A stretch of 64,000 nt of DNA from Rhytidiadelphus loreus (GCA_947034895.1 OX344765.1:37577001-37641000); one strand, 5' to 3'. Shown: positions 35,263 through 48,439, counted from the first letter of the stretch. Notes: generated by a model not told the origin, from the sequence alone. Made by a program: numbers and translations.

Positions 35263-36634
35263 AATGAAGGAATAAATCTTTCTTGAAGTCTTTTGTAATG
35301 TTGTACCTAATTGTGGATTTGTGGAGTCATAGCATAATATAAAATTTAGTAGAGTAGGTAGGTACTCTTGTAGCCAACAATGCTAGCATGTGAGCATAGA
35401 AATGCAAGCACATGAACCTTGAGCACATATATAAGTAGGTATCCTACAACCATTGAAGGTGCTTGTGACACAAAAAACTATAATATAGGTATCTAAAACA
35501 TAGGTACCCTATAATCATTGAAGTTTTTTATAAAATAGACACCTCTAACATAGGTGTATAGTCTTTTAGGCTTATGTGCTCATGATCCTAAGAGCTCTCA
35601 CATAATAGCACTCCTCCTCTTAAAGCCAATGCATAAAAAGAGCATCCCTAACTTGTAGTTTGTTCCACAAACTATAGTGTTGCTAAGGTTTGGTACATTC
35701 ACAATTAAAGGGAAGAATAAAAATAAATTCTATTTTTAATAAAGACAACCACTTAGTATTGTTTGCTTTGGTGAATGATTTTGTAGTGACATGTTAGATT
35801 GTTAGAAGAAAGTAGTCTCACAAATATCTAGATTTTAAAGTAAAAAATGAAGTAACTTGAAGTTATATGCCGGTAAAAGCACGAAACTTTTGTACTTTTT
35901 GGGTGTCACATGTTGGGATGTTGTGTGCCCAACACAAAATTGAGCATAAATTTTAGAATTTTTTTCAATATACTTGAAATTCAAGTTGGAGGTGAAGGGT
36001 ACATTGTTTAAATCAATACATAATTTTGTATAATTTCTAATTTTTTTACTATTTATTACTCAATTTGTCTAATTTGTCTCACTTTCGATTTTAGGATTTC
36101 TTTGGTATTGCAATGAGTCCATGCCATATTATTCTACTAGGCTAATAACTATTAGTTGAAGGGATTCTAAAAATAATAATTCCTTGTCTTCCACACAAAT
36201 GCAAAGAAAGTCTTATTGTATACACGTTTTTAGACATCCAAAAGTACCTTTTCATAAGTTCTTTGGTAAAATATCATCTTCATTAATTTTTTTAAGATGT
36301 TTTATTTATTTATTTTTGAATGCTTTTACTATTTTTTAGCATTTTAAATAAAAACATATTTTCATGAAAATTTCCATTGTATATAACTTTTGGAGTTTAT
36401 TTATTTTAGGCCTCAATTTTTGGAAATTCAATACTTAAAAGTCTTCTACTAATCACCCATATTTTATTTTATAATTAAATATTTTTAATTTCAAAAGCTT
36501 GTAGTAGTGTGAGTACTACTACCAAATCAATAGGTGTTTCATGCTTTCACCAAGATGTTGTTTTACCATTTTGATCACCAAAGAAACAAATGTCAAGAAT
36601 ATATTGAAGACTACCTAAAGAATATTTTAGCAAC
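35263..36634. other. AT-rich spacer
   Basis: No coding frame or clear repeat structure. Short words such as ATAGGTA and CATAGGT recur at 35400-35560. Confidence 0.4.
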
Positions 36635-36637
36635 TAA

Positions 36638-36794
36638 CACTATAAGAAACCCGTGTTTTAGGTGACATTTTGTAATTTTTTCAGACGAATTTTAGGTGAC
36701 GTCGGAAAAAACACAAGTTTTTTTTTCCGATGTCACCTAAAATCCGTCTGAAAAAATTACAAAACGTCACCTAAAACACGGGTTTCTTATAGTG
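36638..36794. mobile_element. CACTA MITE, 157-bp palindrome
   Basis: CACTATAAGAAACCCGTGTT at left and its exact inverse at right, TSD TAA at 36635-36637 and 36795-36797. Nearly the whole element is one inverted repeat (TTTTAGGTGAC, CAGACG...). Fits a minimal CACTA derivative. Confidence 0.9.
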
Positions 36795-36799
36795 TAAAC

Positions 36800-37637
36800 T
36801 ATAGTCAAAATTATTGACAATAACATATACAATAACATATACAATACTAAATATTTTTATTTTTTCAAAGACTCTGCACCCAAATCCATTAAATGCTTAC
36901 AAAGGTTTGGAAACAACATTCACATTGAAAAATCTCTGCAATTTTTTTTAATATATGGGATGTCTTGCATTGAAACAACCTTTATTTTTTAGCAAATATC
37001 AAGTTGTGCTTAAAACAACAACAATAGGGCACTAATTCTTTGGTTAGTAAGCTTGATGTCATTGTATAGGGTATTTCAAGACTTTATTGTTGGTTTGGAT
37101 CCCATCGATTCCCTCATACTCATTGCTTCCACTAAATTTACTATCCAAAGTCAATTATGTAAAAAATATTTTTAATAATTAATTTATATTAATCTTGCTT
37201 AAATAATGATTAATTATTTCAAGGGAAGTGAATGATTTTTTCCTTTTATAAAAAAATGATTAGATAACTCATATTTATAAGTTATATTTTTATAATTTCT
37301 AACATATGATGTTTTGATTGTATCACAAATTTTTGGTCATGTACAATTAACCTTCTAATATAATGCAATTTAGTCCAAGCATGCCAAAATCCCTTTTAGA
37401 ATTTTTTTTCTAGAGTGAATTTCTAATTACATTTCTAATTTTCAAATATTGTATTAAAAATTTACTAAGCAATTGATCAAATTTAAGTAATTATACCTTT
37501 GAAAAAATTCCTACAAACCTTTCAAACTTTTGGCACCTACATAAATGTCAATTAATAGATTTTTTGTAAATCATTTGAAAATTTGCCTTGCCAATTCTAA
37601 CAATATTTTTCCAAACAAATGACGCTAAAACATTTTA
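36800..37637. other. AT-rich spacer
   Basis: No gene or intact element seen. Confidence 0.4.
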
Positions 37638-37824
37638 CTCTCAACTTACAATAAAATTCTATTCTACATGACACAAAAAGGCATACTTGTTTCCCTTAGT
37701 GAAAGCAGGGAAACTAGTATTCTTTCCCCCTTGCTCTCAACTTACAATAAAATTTCATTCTACATGACAAAAAAAGACATGTTTCACTCAATGAAAGCAA
37801 GGGAACTAGTATTCTTTCCCCCCT
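37638..37824. repeat. tandem duplication, about 95-bp unit
   Basis: Units 37638-37733 and 37734-37824 both start CTCTCAACTTACAATAAAAT and end ACTAGTATTCTTTCCCCC. They differ by small indels, so the duplication is not very recent. Confidence 0.85.
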
Positions 37825-38029
37825 GTAACTCACAAGGATTTTTAGAATTCCCTTAGTAGTAGTTCTTCTCTACATGAATCTCCCAAATCCTTCATGTAGG
37901 AATCTCAATTGATAGATCTCACAACACATTGATACATCTTACAATTCAATGTTGTTTCTCCCCAAAACCTTTAGTAGATTGTAGAAGAAGCAATTGTCTT
38001 ATAGTGAAATCTATGAAATTTCAAAATCC

Positions 38030-38295
38030 ATGGATTCAAAATATTTTGAAGATCTTCAAAAATAAAAAAACTACAAAGATTTTGGAATTCTAGAATCTAC
38101 AATTGCGGATAGATTTGGAACTTCGAGATCTTCAAATTAATTAAATTTCAACATCCAGAATCTACAAATAATTTTCATTAAGAGTACTAAAGTGTACCAA
38201 AAAAAATGGGTTTGAGAAGAAAAAATCGAATTTTAGAAGATTGGAATTTTCAAACTGACTTCACTTGATTTCAGGTAATTGACATCTTTATATAA
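38030..38295. repeat. dispersed repeat (partner at 61545-61830)
   Basis: Shares ordered words with 61545-61830: TTGAAGATCTTCAA, ACAAAGATTTTG, GGATAGATTTGGAA, TTCACTTGATTT and GTCTTTATATAA / ATCTTTATATAA. Direct orientation, diverged. Class unknown. Confidence 0.55.
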
Positions 38296-38594
38296 CATTT
38301 TAAAATATAAGGTACCTCGATTGTGGTCTCACTTCCCCTCAAATCACAAAATCTTGCCTTGTGGAAGAAAACACTTCAAATTCCAAATGAATCTGGGTGA
38401 AAATGATGCATTTTACATACAAGAGAAGTGATATGACTTCCTTGTGACACATAAGGTATGCCACAATTGTGTTTACTTGAGTATTTTGGCCACATTACAA
38501 ATGACTCCTTTATAACTATGTAAGAAGTTTGATAAATGGGACTCATTTGAAGAAAAGAAGAAGAAAAAAGTCTTTTTGGAATGTATTACCAATA

Positions 38595-39035
38595 AGGTAA
38601 AACAGTTCGTTGTGGTCAGAATTAGGAATTTGTCCTCATGCCATTGCTTAATTTTTTTAACTCCCACATAAAGACAAGTGTGAGAAACAACAAGAGCAAT
38701 TGAATTATATTTTTTCAATAAAGAATGAATTTGTCATGAAGTTTAGAAGTTTAAACTACCCCTATCCAACAAAAAGTGTATCCATAATAGTCATCTTACT
38801 CATCTAAATCAATCATAATATTTCCTAATATAGAAGGCCTAAAAAAAATCAATTCTTACAAAGAATTTACATTGAGAAGCTAGAAGTTCCTAATGAGGTC
38901 ACCAATCAATTATTGACACTTAAGACATTAATTGTGGTTCAAAATTTCATTTATTAATATTGAAAAGATCCCATAATGGAGTCATTCATTAGGTGTCCAT
39001 TATGTATCTTTTGACCTAAATGGGCTGTTTTTCTT
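38595..39035 (-). mobile_element. TA-flanked MITE, old copy
   Basis: AGGTAAAACAGTTCGTTGTG at left, GGGCTGTTTTTCTT at right, TA at 38593-38594 and 39036-39037. It resembles 52143-52614: TTGTGGTCAGAATTAGGA here against TTGTGGTCAGCATTAGGA there. Diverged. Confidence 0.7.
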
Positions 39036-39387
39036 TAATGGTAATATTGGAGTGTACAAATGATGGCTCTAGAATTGCTTAGTGGTCACAATAGAGTCAT
39101 GATTTTCTTGGATGTAAACCAAAGAAAGAATGTGACCATTTCATAGACTTGATTGCATTGTCTGAGCTTCCAATTTGTCACTTAGGACTTATAGTTTTCT
39201 TTTTTACAATTTAAATTAAGTTTATTATGCAAAATCTCAAAATAAAATTATTAAATGAAATTAGGTATGTTCTATGACAATAGGGTATTTGATCCAAAAT
39301 GGAGTGTTATACCCTAAATAATCCAAAATCACGCAAGCAAATAGGCTAGAAATCTAAGAGCCATAGTTGGGGGGGGGGGGTGTCATT

Positions 39388-39760
39388 TAGAGTGTCTATT
39401 AGAAACCACGTGCGAACAAAACTTTGGACCCCCTATATACTTTTTGAATTTTAAATAAAACAAAATTAAAAAAATATGAATAGATTTTCCTACTTTGAAA
39501 GTTTATGTTTTGAATTATTGATATTTTTATTTGTTACTAATAATTAGTTACAAATTTTTTAAGTAAAAAGATACACTGTAGAATTGAAAAATAACTTTCA
39601 CATCCCTATATTATATAAGAAAAAATTGTCTAAAAAATGTTCAAAAAATTCCTAAAAATAATTCATTATTGAAAGCTCATTTTGAGTTAAATATTGACTG
39701 AATGGTCATCTAAATGTGTCCTCTATAATTATTTGAGTTGAAAAACATGCCATTTTAGTT
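39388..39760. repeat. dispersed repeat, copy 2 (partner at 893-1265)
   Basis: Direct diverged copy of 893-1265. A run of G at 39369-39380 lies just before it. Confidence 0.65.
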
Positions 39761-41300
39761 GTTAACTTAATGTAAGTGACATGAAATCAAGATGGAATAG
39801 TAGAAGGCATCTACAATTGCAATACAATGTTATAAGGTTGAAATGACACCAAGAGTTTAGAAGTGAAATCAGTTTGCCAAGATCCCCTTCCATGAAGAAG
39901 ATTCTTTGTTCACCGGTAATTAAAAGAGATAGTGGGATCTTATTCTCCTTTCTCAATTGTGAAAAGTAAAAATATGAACTTGCAAATTTTTTTTGGAATT
40001 CCATGAAAGGTTTTGTAAAAATTTCCGGAATTTTCTTACTTGTAAAAGATCTTCTAAATGGTCAATTGCCAAAATCCACAATAAAAATTCCTACAAATTA
40101 TGCAGGGTGTGGTAAAATCTCACTAAGAATTAGCATATCTTCTTTTATGCTAATAACACGATCTAAAAAGCTTTAGAATATTCCAACATCTAGAAGTACC
40201 CAAACTAGTAAGATTCTTCAAAATTAACAAAATTGAAGATGATTTATAGAGTAGACTAGCATTTTGAAAGTATACAAAATCATAACTTTCTCCAAAAGTT
40301 AAAGTTTAGGACCAAATATAGAAAGTCAAAAATCCAAAGATTATGATGAAAACCTTAATTGATAATTTTACCACTAGAAAAAATTAAAGGGGGAGTGTAT
40401 CTTTGGAAAAGTATTTAAGGTCACCCATTCTTCTCTCAAAAACACCCCTTATTGAAAACAAGTGAAATGTGTTGGGGGTTCATTTTGGTGGATTTTGGCT
40501 TTTTTTGAGCATTTTTGCTTCATGTTTTTTCTTAGCATTCTTTGAAGAATATTGGGTTCTCTTTAAAGCATGTCTCTACTTTTACTTGTTCTTGGGTTTA
40601 GTTTCACTAACTTGTTGGTTTTAGTTGTTTTTGTTCAATTGTACTAATCCTAAAGTTGTCCCCTTTGTACCTTGGCGATGTTGCTTAGGGAGACTTCTAG
40701 TTCTTGTTTTTAAGTTACATACTTCTAAGAGGTAATTCCTTAAGTGTGAAATACCTAAGAGTTGTACTTTGCACCAATGTGTTTGTACTAACGTATTTGT
40801 ACTAATGCTTTGTATTAATGTGTTTAGTAATACTTGTTCTTTATCTAAACTTTGTCCATATTTTCTCTACCCCTTTGTAGATGGTGAAGCTTTGAATCCC
40901 CTTATTTCCAAGTGTTTAGAGTTTTGTTAAAGAATCTAAACCACAACAAAGCTTTGAACCCCCCTTGTTTTCTAGTGTTTAAATTTTTGTTATAGAATCA
41001 AAACTACGGTAGAGCTTTTAAACACATCGTGTTAAATAAAAAAATCTTAAAATTCCCAAGTATATATAGCCAAAATTTTGTCCAAGTTCAAGTTCCAGAT
41101 ATTTCCCAAAGTTTAGTTTTCAAAACACAAGTTTGGAATATCCAAGTTTAGTGTAATCACTTTAGCCTACAAGTTAGTGTCCACAATGTAGTGGTAAAAA
41201 GTCCAATGTAGCTTCCCTCTTCAACCTCCAACCACTTAGTCTTAGAAAGTCAATATTTTGAATGAGTATCAAAAAATTAGCACCAAAAAAGACTAGGCAC
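39761..41300. other. AT-rich spacer with a short tandem repeat
   Basis: No gene supported. At 40885-41015 two imperfect units of about 65 bp share AAGCTTTGAA, CTAGTGTTTA or CCAAGTGTTTA, and AGAATC, suggesting a local duplication. Confidence 0.4.
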
Positions 41301-41302
41301 TA

Positions 41303-41711
41303 AAATAGTATGCTGTAAAAGCGCTCCCTTCTTCAAACCGCTCCTATTTTGTGGTGAAAAATGGAAACCAAGTGATCCTTAAATGAACCACTGTAACAAT
41401 TGAATGCATCAAGAAAAAATTATTTTTCTATTGCAAGAGCCAATCACTGCCTTTGATTTCCGCACATCTGTTTACAAACTGCAAGTGAACAGATTTTGGG
41501 AGACCTATGGTCACAAATAGGTGCCTATGCCCTGAATCTTTGAAAATTTATAAGTAATTCAAAAATACTTGGAAAAATACAAAACCACTTGTGTTAGTTT
41601 CCACATCCATTTTTCTTTCTTTGAAAAATGATCTAAAAATAATTCTGTCCAATTCAGCCTATGAAAAAGGCGGACCAGCTCTTAAATGGTCGCTTTTAGA
41701 GCATACTACCT
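41303..41711 (+). mobile_element. TA-flanked MITE, AGGTAGTATGC family, copy 1
   Basis: Left AAATAGTATGCTGTAAAAGC (first bases mutated), right GCTTTTAGAGCATACTACCT; TA at 41301-41302 and 41712-41713. Very similar over its whole length to 57162-57568 and less so to 59810-60220. Confidence 0.8.
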
Positions 41712-41761
41712 TAATGCTTAAAATCCCAAGTTAGAAGACCCCCAAATATACCGGTAATTAG

Positions 41762-42048
41762 CATTAGAAGACTTTTGAGGCCTCTATAAGACCATGAGTT
41801 CCTAAACTGTAGAGAATGTGGGAATAACACCAAATCAATAGTTTGATGTGGTCAAGAGACGACTATGTTAGATAATAATATTTAATTAATTTTTAAAATA
41901 TTTTTTAAAATTTCTAAGATTTTTAAAGTTTAAAAAAAAATTTAAAAAGATTTTTATATTATTTAATATTTTTTCAGCATTGTAGTGGCTCACAAGAAGG
42001 GGAACAACCCTAAAACAATCTTATGGAGGCCTCAAGTCTCTCCTACTG
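41762..42048. mobile_element. CATTAGA-family element, copy D
   Basis: Left CATTAGAAGACTTTTGAGGC, right GCCTCAAGTCTCTCCTACTG; inverse ends with A/T centre (41875-41975). A C tract of 11 bases follows directly. Confidence 0.6.
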
Positions 42049-42469
42049 AACCCCCCCCCCAATTCTAGTTGCAAAAGCCAACCAGCTTGTAATGCCCCTC
42101 CAAATTCCCAACAAACCGAGCCAGACAAACAAAGGCCAATAGTCTCTATACAATTGTTTTTTCCCGTCTTGGTGATCAGCAAGTGAACCGGGATCCAATA
42201 CAGTCAACTCAAGCAGATGTTGAACCAGCTAGAACCCGCCATGTGTCATACAACAATTAGTAGAGTGGGATCCCTGTACAATCAACGGCAGGGGTTGGAC
42301 CAACGAATGACTACCATGTGGTGGTACAGTCAACAACAGGCTTTCATACAATCAATGACAAGGTCCCGACCAATCGAGGAGCGACATGTGGCAAGGCTCA
42401 GAAGGGCTATTTTGGGGAGCTTGTGGAGGTCCATGCTAAGGTAGGAATACCATAGATGGCACCCCGTAA

Positions 42470-45224
42470 GAGCATCACCACCCGTCCTGCAAAATCCGGC
42501 TTGCAAAATGGGGGGCCATCCATTTTGCAAGTCAGATTTTGCAGGACCGCCCCACCCATAACCTCTTAAGAGGCCAATGAGGCCTGACTGGTGGGTAAAA
42601 ACTGAAATGAAGTACCCATTTTATGTTCAGTAACTTAAATAGTACCTGGAGCTGCTGGAGCTGTTAACTCTAATTCCTTGATTATTTAAAATGACAAGCA
42701 CTATCTTTCTTCTGCAATAAGTTAGTTGTTGAAAGAAACTGTCTTAAGCTGTTTTAAATATGTTCATTTTAATTATTGGAATGAAAGGCAAAATATGCTT
42801 GTTTATTTGAAAAATGCTAAAGGTTGTAGTAATGTAGGAAAAAAGGCTTAAGCTACCAAAAAATTGCTAAATATTTTAAGCAATTTTTTTTTCCCAAAGT
42901 TGTCATTACATTATGTTTCACAACATTAACCCCTAAACGTCAGAGACTACATTTTCACCAAAGAGACTATGTTTTTACCAAATCTGCTCCAAAACTGTCA
43001 TTTCTAAGAAAAGTATCAAATTTTAGAATTTCTTTTTTAGAAACATGTAACCGTAGGATCTTGTAGTACACTGGTTTGAAAAGATGTGGGAAAAAATTCA
43101 GAATTTTCCACCATGTAGATTGCAAGAAATTAACGTTTGAAGTGACAAAAATCCTTTTTTGGGCCCTGTGAAAATACGGACAGATGCACTTCACAAAGTC
43201 ACATTTGTATGAAAAAATGTCCAAAATGGTTGTTACTCTTTGGATTCCTTCTTCAAAGCAAGTTGGCTACATGCTTGAAAATTTTCAAATCATTTGAATT
43301 TGTACAACATAAAGGAAAAAAATAGTAAGTAGAAAGAAGTAGAGAATGTTTAAAAATACTAAATTATTAACAATTTATTTTTTAGAATTGAAAAATGCCA
43401 ATTCCAATGGTTGTAATGTTGCAATAAACAATATATACCTAATGTTTTTATTTTTTTCAAAAATATTTAAAATTGAGTTAAATAAAGGACCTCAAAGTTT
43501 ATTTTAGAGTAGAGATTCCATAACTATCCACAAAGTAACCCAAACTAAAATTCCTCATAACTTTCATCTCATTAATAAAAATGAAATGATTCAAAGTTTA
43601 CCACATAGAGAGGGAGAATGAATCTCAAATTTATATTTCTTTTTAAAAGTGATTTTCAAAGAAGTTTTTTTTTTCTTGGATTGTACAACAAATACTGAAA
43701 ATTACATTCATGCAATAACTTTTGAACCATGTAGTAAAAAATTATGAAAATTGTTGGGCCTTAAAGTTACTCCTTGGGCACATGTTGTGTGGAAATTTCA
43801 AAGAAAAAAAATAAAAATTCCATTTGTAGTGAGCTGCCTAAAATTGCTATGTTGTCAAAAAAACGCAATTTTGTCCTTTAAGGGTTAACTCATAAAGGAT
43901 GCGACCTCCCACAACCAAAGTAGTCACCAAAATGCTACAACTATTGGATCAATGGATGCACTCTTTATTTCTCCAGTGAAAAGTCAAGTCATTTATCAAA
44001 CAACTTTGGCCATAGCATCCCTTAACCCCAAAATAGGTTCATATCTATCGAGAAATACTCAAACATCATAACTGAGCTAAATTTCCCCTCTTAAAGTGCG
44101 TTCCAATATATCAAAATTATATTTTTATTATGTGACACTATGAATCATCAATCGTTTTGATAATTTTTACTTTCCTTCATGAAAAAATGTCATAGTTATA
44201 ATTTTTGTGACTAAAAGTGAAAATTAATTTGTAAATATAGCAAAAACAATCCAATTAATTTAAAATTGTTTCAAGAGGTACAAGTAGCAATGGAGATTTG
44301 TGTGAATTTTTTTCAATTAGTTATTTATTTTTTACACTGAGAACACCCTTGACAATGACCTTCAAGTCAAATTTCACTATCAATCTATATTTATCCTATT
44401 ATATAATTGATATACACAATTTTAACACTTTCCACATGTAAAAAAGTATATTTTCTACTGGACTATAGACTTTGAATTAAAATTTTGTTTAGTTTAAAAG
44501 AATTGAGTTGAAAGTTTAGAAAATAGATTTCTAAACATACCCAACTTCATTTCCATCTTTACCAAATTATTAGTTAGAATTTCGTGCAAGATTGGAAGAT
44601 CAAATAAATTATTAATACCATACCTCTAAGAGTGGGATTAAAACATGATAATCCACCAATGAGATTTTTCTAGCAAGCAAATTAAACCTTGTTATTGATT
44701 TTTTTTTTGAGAAATTGTGAAAATAAACCTTTTAGAAATAAATCGTACAATTTTTTTTTACTGAGTTGGAATCTCCAGCACTAGATAATGGACATCTGTG
44801 AATTAATTTACAACCTGCTCTATTCAAATCATTCACAGTAAGTCCGGCAAAAGGAAGCTGAATAAGTTTAAATGCAAACCAAAACTATGTCTGCAAACCA
44901 AAGCTCAAACCGCTTGCAAGAACGTACAGCACATCATCGGAAGAGTAACTAGGGTGGGACAAAGGTGAAGCAATGTGCCATGGTAAAAATAACCGAGCAT
45001 GGAGCGCATGCAGGCCATCTAAAAAGAGATTTCAATTTGTCTCTTGCTGTTTGCAGGTTGTGGAGCAGGCCGTGGAGCGGGAGGCAAAATGGCCGCATTT
45101 GCAAGCCAAGAGACATTTGCAGGTCAAGTTGTGAAACTAGTCATCCGTTTTGGAGGACGGGTGGGGCGGTTTTGGAGTCCGCTCTTAACAAGTCATCCAT
45201 TTTGGAGGACGGGTGGGGATGCTC
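42470..45224. mobile_element. PIF/Harbinger-like element, 2.75 kb, with nested insertion
   Basis: Outer TIRs GAGCATCACCACCCGTCCTG and CGGGTGGGGATGCTC, TSD TAA at 42467-42469 and 45225-45227. Both ends carry a second, inner copy of the terminal motif: CCGCCCCACCC at 42548-42558 and GGGTGGGGCGG near 45160-45170. Contains the TTAA element 42930-43884. No transposase or Myb-like frame seen, so it is either a long non-autonomous derivative or a gutted autonomous copy. Confidence 0.75.
42930..43884 (+). mobile_element. TTAA-flanked (piggyBac-like) non-autonomous element
   Basis: CCCCTAAACGTCAGAG at left, GTCCTTTAAGGG at right, TTAA at 42926-42929 and 43885-43888. Carries ACCGTAGGATCTTGTAGTAC (43051-43070), CATGTAGATTGCAAG and GGGCACATGTTGTGTGGAAA. 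It is the most complete reference copy for relatives at 10.2-11.2 and 22.0-23.6 kb. Confidence 0.75.
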
Positions 45225-45227
45225 TAA

Positions 45228-45424
45228 TGGCACAATATGGTGTTCTAAAACCAACAATAGCTAGCTTTGATGTTGATTTGAAAAGATTTGATTTGCTGAA
45301 ATTTGATTGGCTTAAACTTTATTAGGAACAAGTTCCAAGGAAAACTATTTTAGATGAAGCTATGAGACAAGAATGGGGTCCGTATGAGAAATCCACATTT
45401 ATATTCAATAAAATATTCATTTTA

Positions 45425-45459
<35 letters not shown>

Positions 45460-46160
45460 ATAATAATTTTTTTTTTTGCATTCTTCCTCATCCTTATTTG
45501 TGCACACATTAAGCTGAATTTCTCAATGAATTTTCCATATCTTATAGGTTGGAATGCTTATTTTAACCGTTTATGATATTCCTACCTTAGTTTGCTTGGA
45601 TCAGATTATGTTCTGGGCTACTAGGCTCTAAGCAAAAATTTGAAACTCAAATCATGGTTGGAAACTAACCAAGAAGAGTATAGAAACTAAAATTAGTAGA
45701 GAAGGAGGAAAAATTAAAACATAATAAAAAAATTGCCAAACCTTCCAATGGTACAATAAAAAAACATTAGAAAGAGGTGAAGAAACTAATGGCTAGATGC
45801 AAGAAGGGTAGGAGATTGACAAACTAAAAACATCTTCCAAATACTAGTAGAATGAAGTGTAGTGGAAGTATAGAATTATAAATGGTTGAGGATTTCAAGA
45901 ATTATCAATCAAGATAGGATTAGGAGAAAATCTAAAGAATTTTCTTTAAGCCATTAGGAAGTAGATTAGAAAATAATTGACTTAGATAGGGGGACAAGAA
46001 TCTTGCAATTGTCAATTATTTTCTTGAAATTTGGAACAAGTATTCTATTCCAAAGTCAACTAGTAGAATAACAATAATTGAGTGGAATAGTATTGCAAGG
46101 GAAAGAAGTAGTGGAGAAAGAAAAGAGAAAAAGTCTTAAGAAGGAAGCTAACTAAAGGAG
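45228..46160. other. AT-rich spacer with TA microsatellite
   Basis: A TA dinucleotide run lies at 45423-45448, followed by T tracts. Otherwise A-rich sequence without a gene. Confidence 0.5.
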
Positions 46161-46172
46161 GAAGTAGGAATT

Positions 46173-46363
46173 TTTTTTTGAAACCCGGAGTTTATTCCAA
46201 GAAAATGAACCAAGAACAAACGGCGGAAGTCGAGGGCAAAGCCCTGGAGAGCAATTAATCAAGAGCCACACAACCAAAGGCAAACTAATCACTAACTAAA
46301 GGCCCCACACCTAGGTTTGTTTAGGTGCCAAATGATGTCAAATCCCTGTCATGTGTCAAAGAA
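46173..46363 (-). mobile_element. 5'-truncated LINE (or SINE) insertion with target duplication
   Basis: A T tract at 46173-46179 is the poly-A tail of a minus-strand insertion whose 3' end reads GGAATAAACTCCGGGTTTC before the A run. It is flanked by the 12-bp direct repeat GAAGTAGGAATT (46161-46172 and 46364-46375), a classic retroposition target duplication. A similar tail fragment lies near 58065-58125. Confidence 0.8.
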
Positions 46364-46375
46364 GAAGTAGGAATT

Positions 46376-47200
46376 AGTTTGAATTTCAATTGCACTACTT
46401 GTATCAAAAACCATAAATTTTAAGCAGTGAGCACAATTCAAAAGGATGCAAGATGGCAAACAAGAGTGGGTTTGAGGGAGTCTTTGATCATCTCATAGAC
46501 AAAGTCCACTCCGAAGTGCATTCCTAAATCCCATTTTTTTTCTTTTAAATTTTCAATTAAGAAACTTAAACAATAGCAAAATTTACAAGTTAGATTTAGA
46601 CCTTTAGGGTTAGAATCTTATAGAATTAGATTAGGGGAGTTCAAAACTTACTCAAACTTTGAAAATCATTTAAAACCCTAAAAGATAATGAAAGATGGAT
46701 GAAACTAAGGAGATTCTGTCCATCTACAACTAAAATTAGGGTTTACATATTGAACTTTAACCTAAAGTCATAGCAAAATTTCAAAGTTAAATTGAGTTTA
46801 GGGGTTGTTAGAAAAAGACGGATGAAGTTTGAATTGTCATTCCAAAGGCTAAACTCTATCGAGTCATAACTTTCTCTAAGAATACTGGATCTGAATGAAT
46901 TTTATGTTTTTAGAAATGGTGTGATTTGATCTTTCATTTAGAGTTGAAAAAAAATTAGGACTGTATTCTCTTTCCCTAAAAATCACAGTAGCCATATTTA
47001 CTTCGGTTGTTTGACCAAAACTCCAAAAGTTGTATTTTAAATTTTGTTTTGTTGATTTATCTTGCAAGTACTCTCCCAATAGGCACTTAGAAGGCACAAT
47101 GAATCATTTCTTGGAAGGCACAATGAATCACCCCAAAGTACTCAATTAGGATAAATTTTCAGATAAACCTTGGAATTTGTTTGTGCTTGTTTAAAAACCA
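46376..47200. other. AT-rich spacer
   Basis: No gene. GGCACAATGAATCA occurs twice in tandem (47092-47130), a small local duplication. Confidence 0.4.
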
Positions 47201-48439
47201 AGGGTGGGTATTGAAATGCTCACATAATGGTGCGTTTTCCGAGAGGCTTAGGCTCCTATGTATCTTTTTAGTTACTTCCACAAAAAAAAATTAGAAAAAG
47301 ATGGAATTTCATAAGGCTTTGCATGGTCAAGTTGGAAAACTTATTCCTTCAAACTGAAAGGGATGCTTCTCAAGTTCCATCATTACTTTGATTGAGGATA
47401 AATATCTCAAAGTCCTTGAAGTAGAGAACAATTTTGAGTTGGTATCATTGTTAAATGACCTTGTTATAGAATGAGTTTACTATCCCGAGATTGATGGTAC
47501 TCTAGATATGCCCCAAGACTCCACCATCTTAGAGGAACAAACCCTATGTCCTTTATATGATTGCAAAACTATAGAAGGCTTGCAAGTGGGGACTTATTTG
47601 CTTATATATCCCTAGTGCCAAGCAATTGATACTATGGTCATAAGTTGATCAAAGTAGGATCACACCTTGAGGAAGAAGATATTGAGGACCTTGAAGAAGA
47701 GGATCAATCCGAACTAGTATCTCTATTAGATATCATTTCTATAGGAAACACTTACCATCTTGAGATCAACAATAATCAAGATATATCTTGAGATTCCATC
47801 ACCATAGATGAAGAGGTTGTATCCGCTTCACATTTCTACATTACCTCAAAAGGCCTACATGTAGGAATCGATTTGCCTACGCACCTCCCCATGCAAAATG
47901 ATTGGTACCATGGACTTCGTGATCTAGTCCACATACAAAATTCCAAGTGGAAAGAAATTGATGTCTTTTTTCTACAAGAAGAACCTCAATTGATCAAGGT
48001 AGAGGCATACCTGGAGAAAATAATTGGATGATTATTAGTCCTTGGTTATGGAATATTGAATTGTGTTTGCATGGTTTTATCTTAAATTAAAATGTATATT
48101 GACCACATTGTGCAACACACTATTCTGGTAAAGTCGGATATCGTGCATATTAGACAAAGGTAGAAGTGCATGAATCCAACCCTACAATGTATTGATAGTT
48201 AAAACAGAGATTGAGCGATTACTAGCGGCCAAGTTTATTTGACAAGTGGAGATTATGGACTGAGTTTCTTTCATAGTACTCCTAGTATAAAAAAAATGAT
48301 ACTTTGATTGTGTGTGGATTATTGGTAGTTGAACATACATACTTGAAAACACCATTTCCTACTTTCCTTCATGAATACCATTATAGATGAAGTAGCCAAT
48401 AACAAGTTGTTCACCTTTATGAATGGATACTTAGGTGCT

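Noticed and set aside
39369..39380. G and C homopolymer runs (also 42048-42060 and 51438-51449)
   Set aside because: Short homopolymers, prone to sequencing error; they only add length differences between repeat copies.
44965..45325. frames of 93 and 99 codons
   Set aside because: Lie across the right end of the Harbinger-like element and its duplicated TIR motif.
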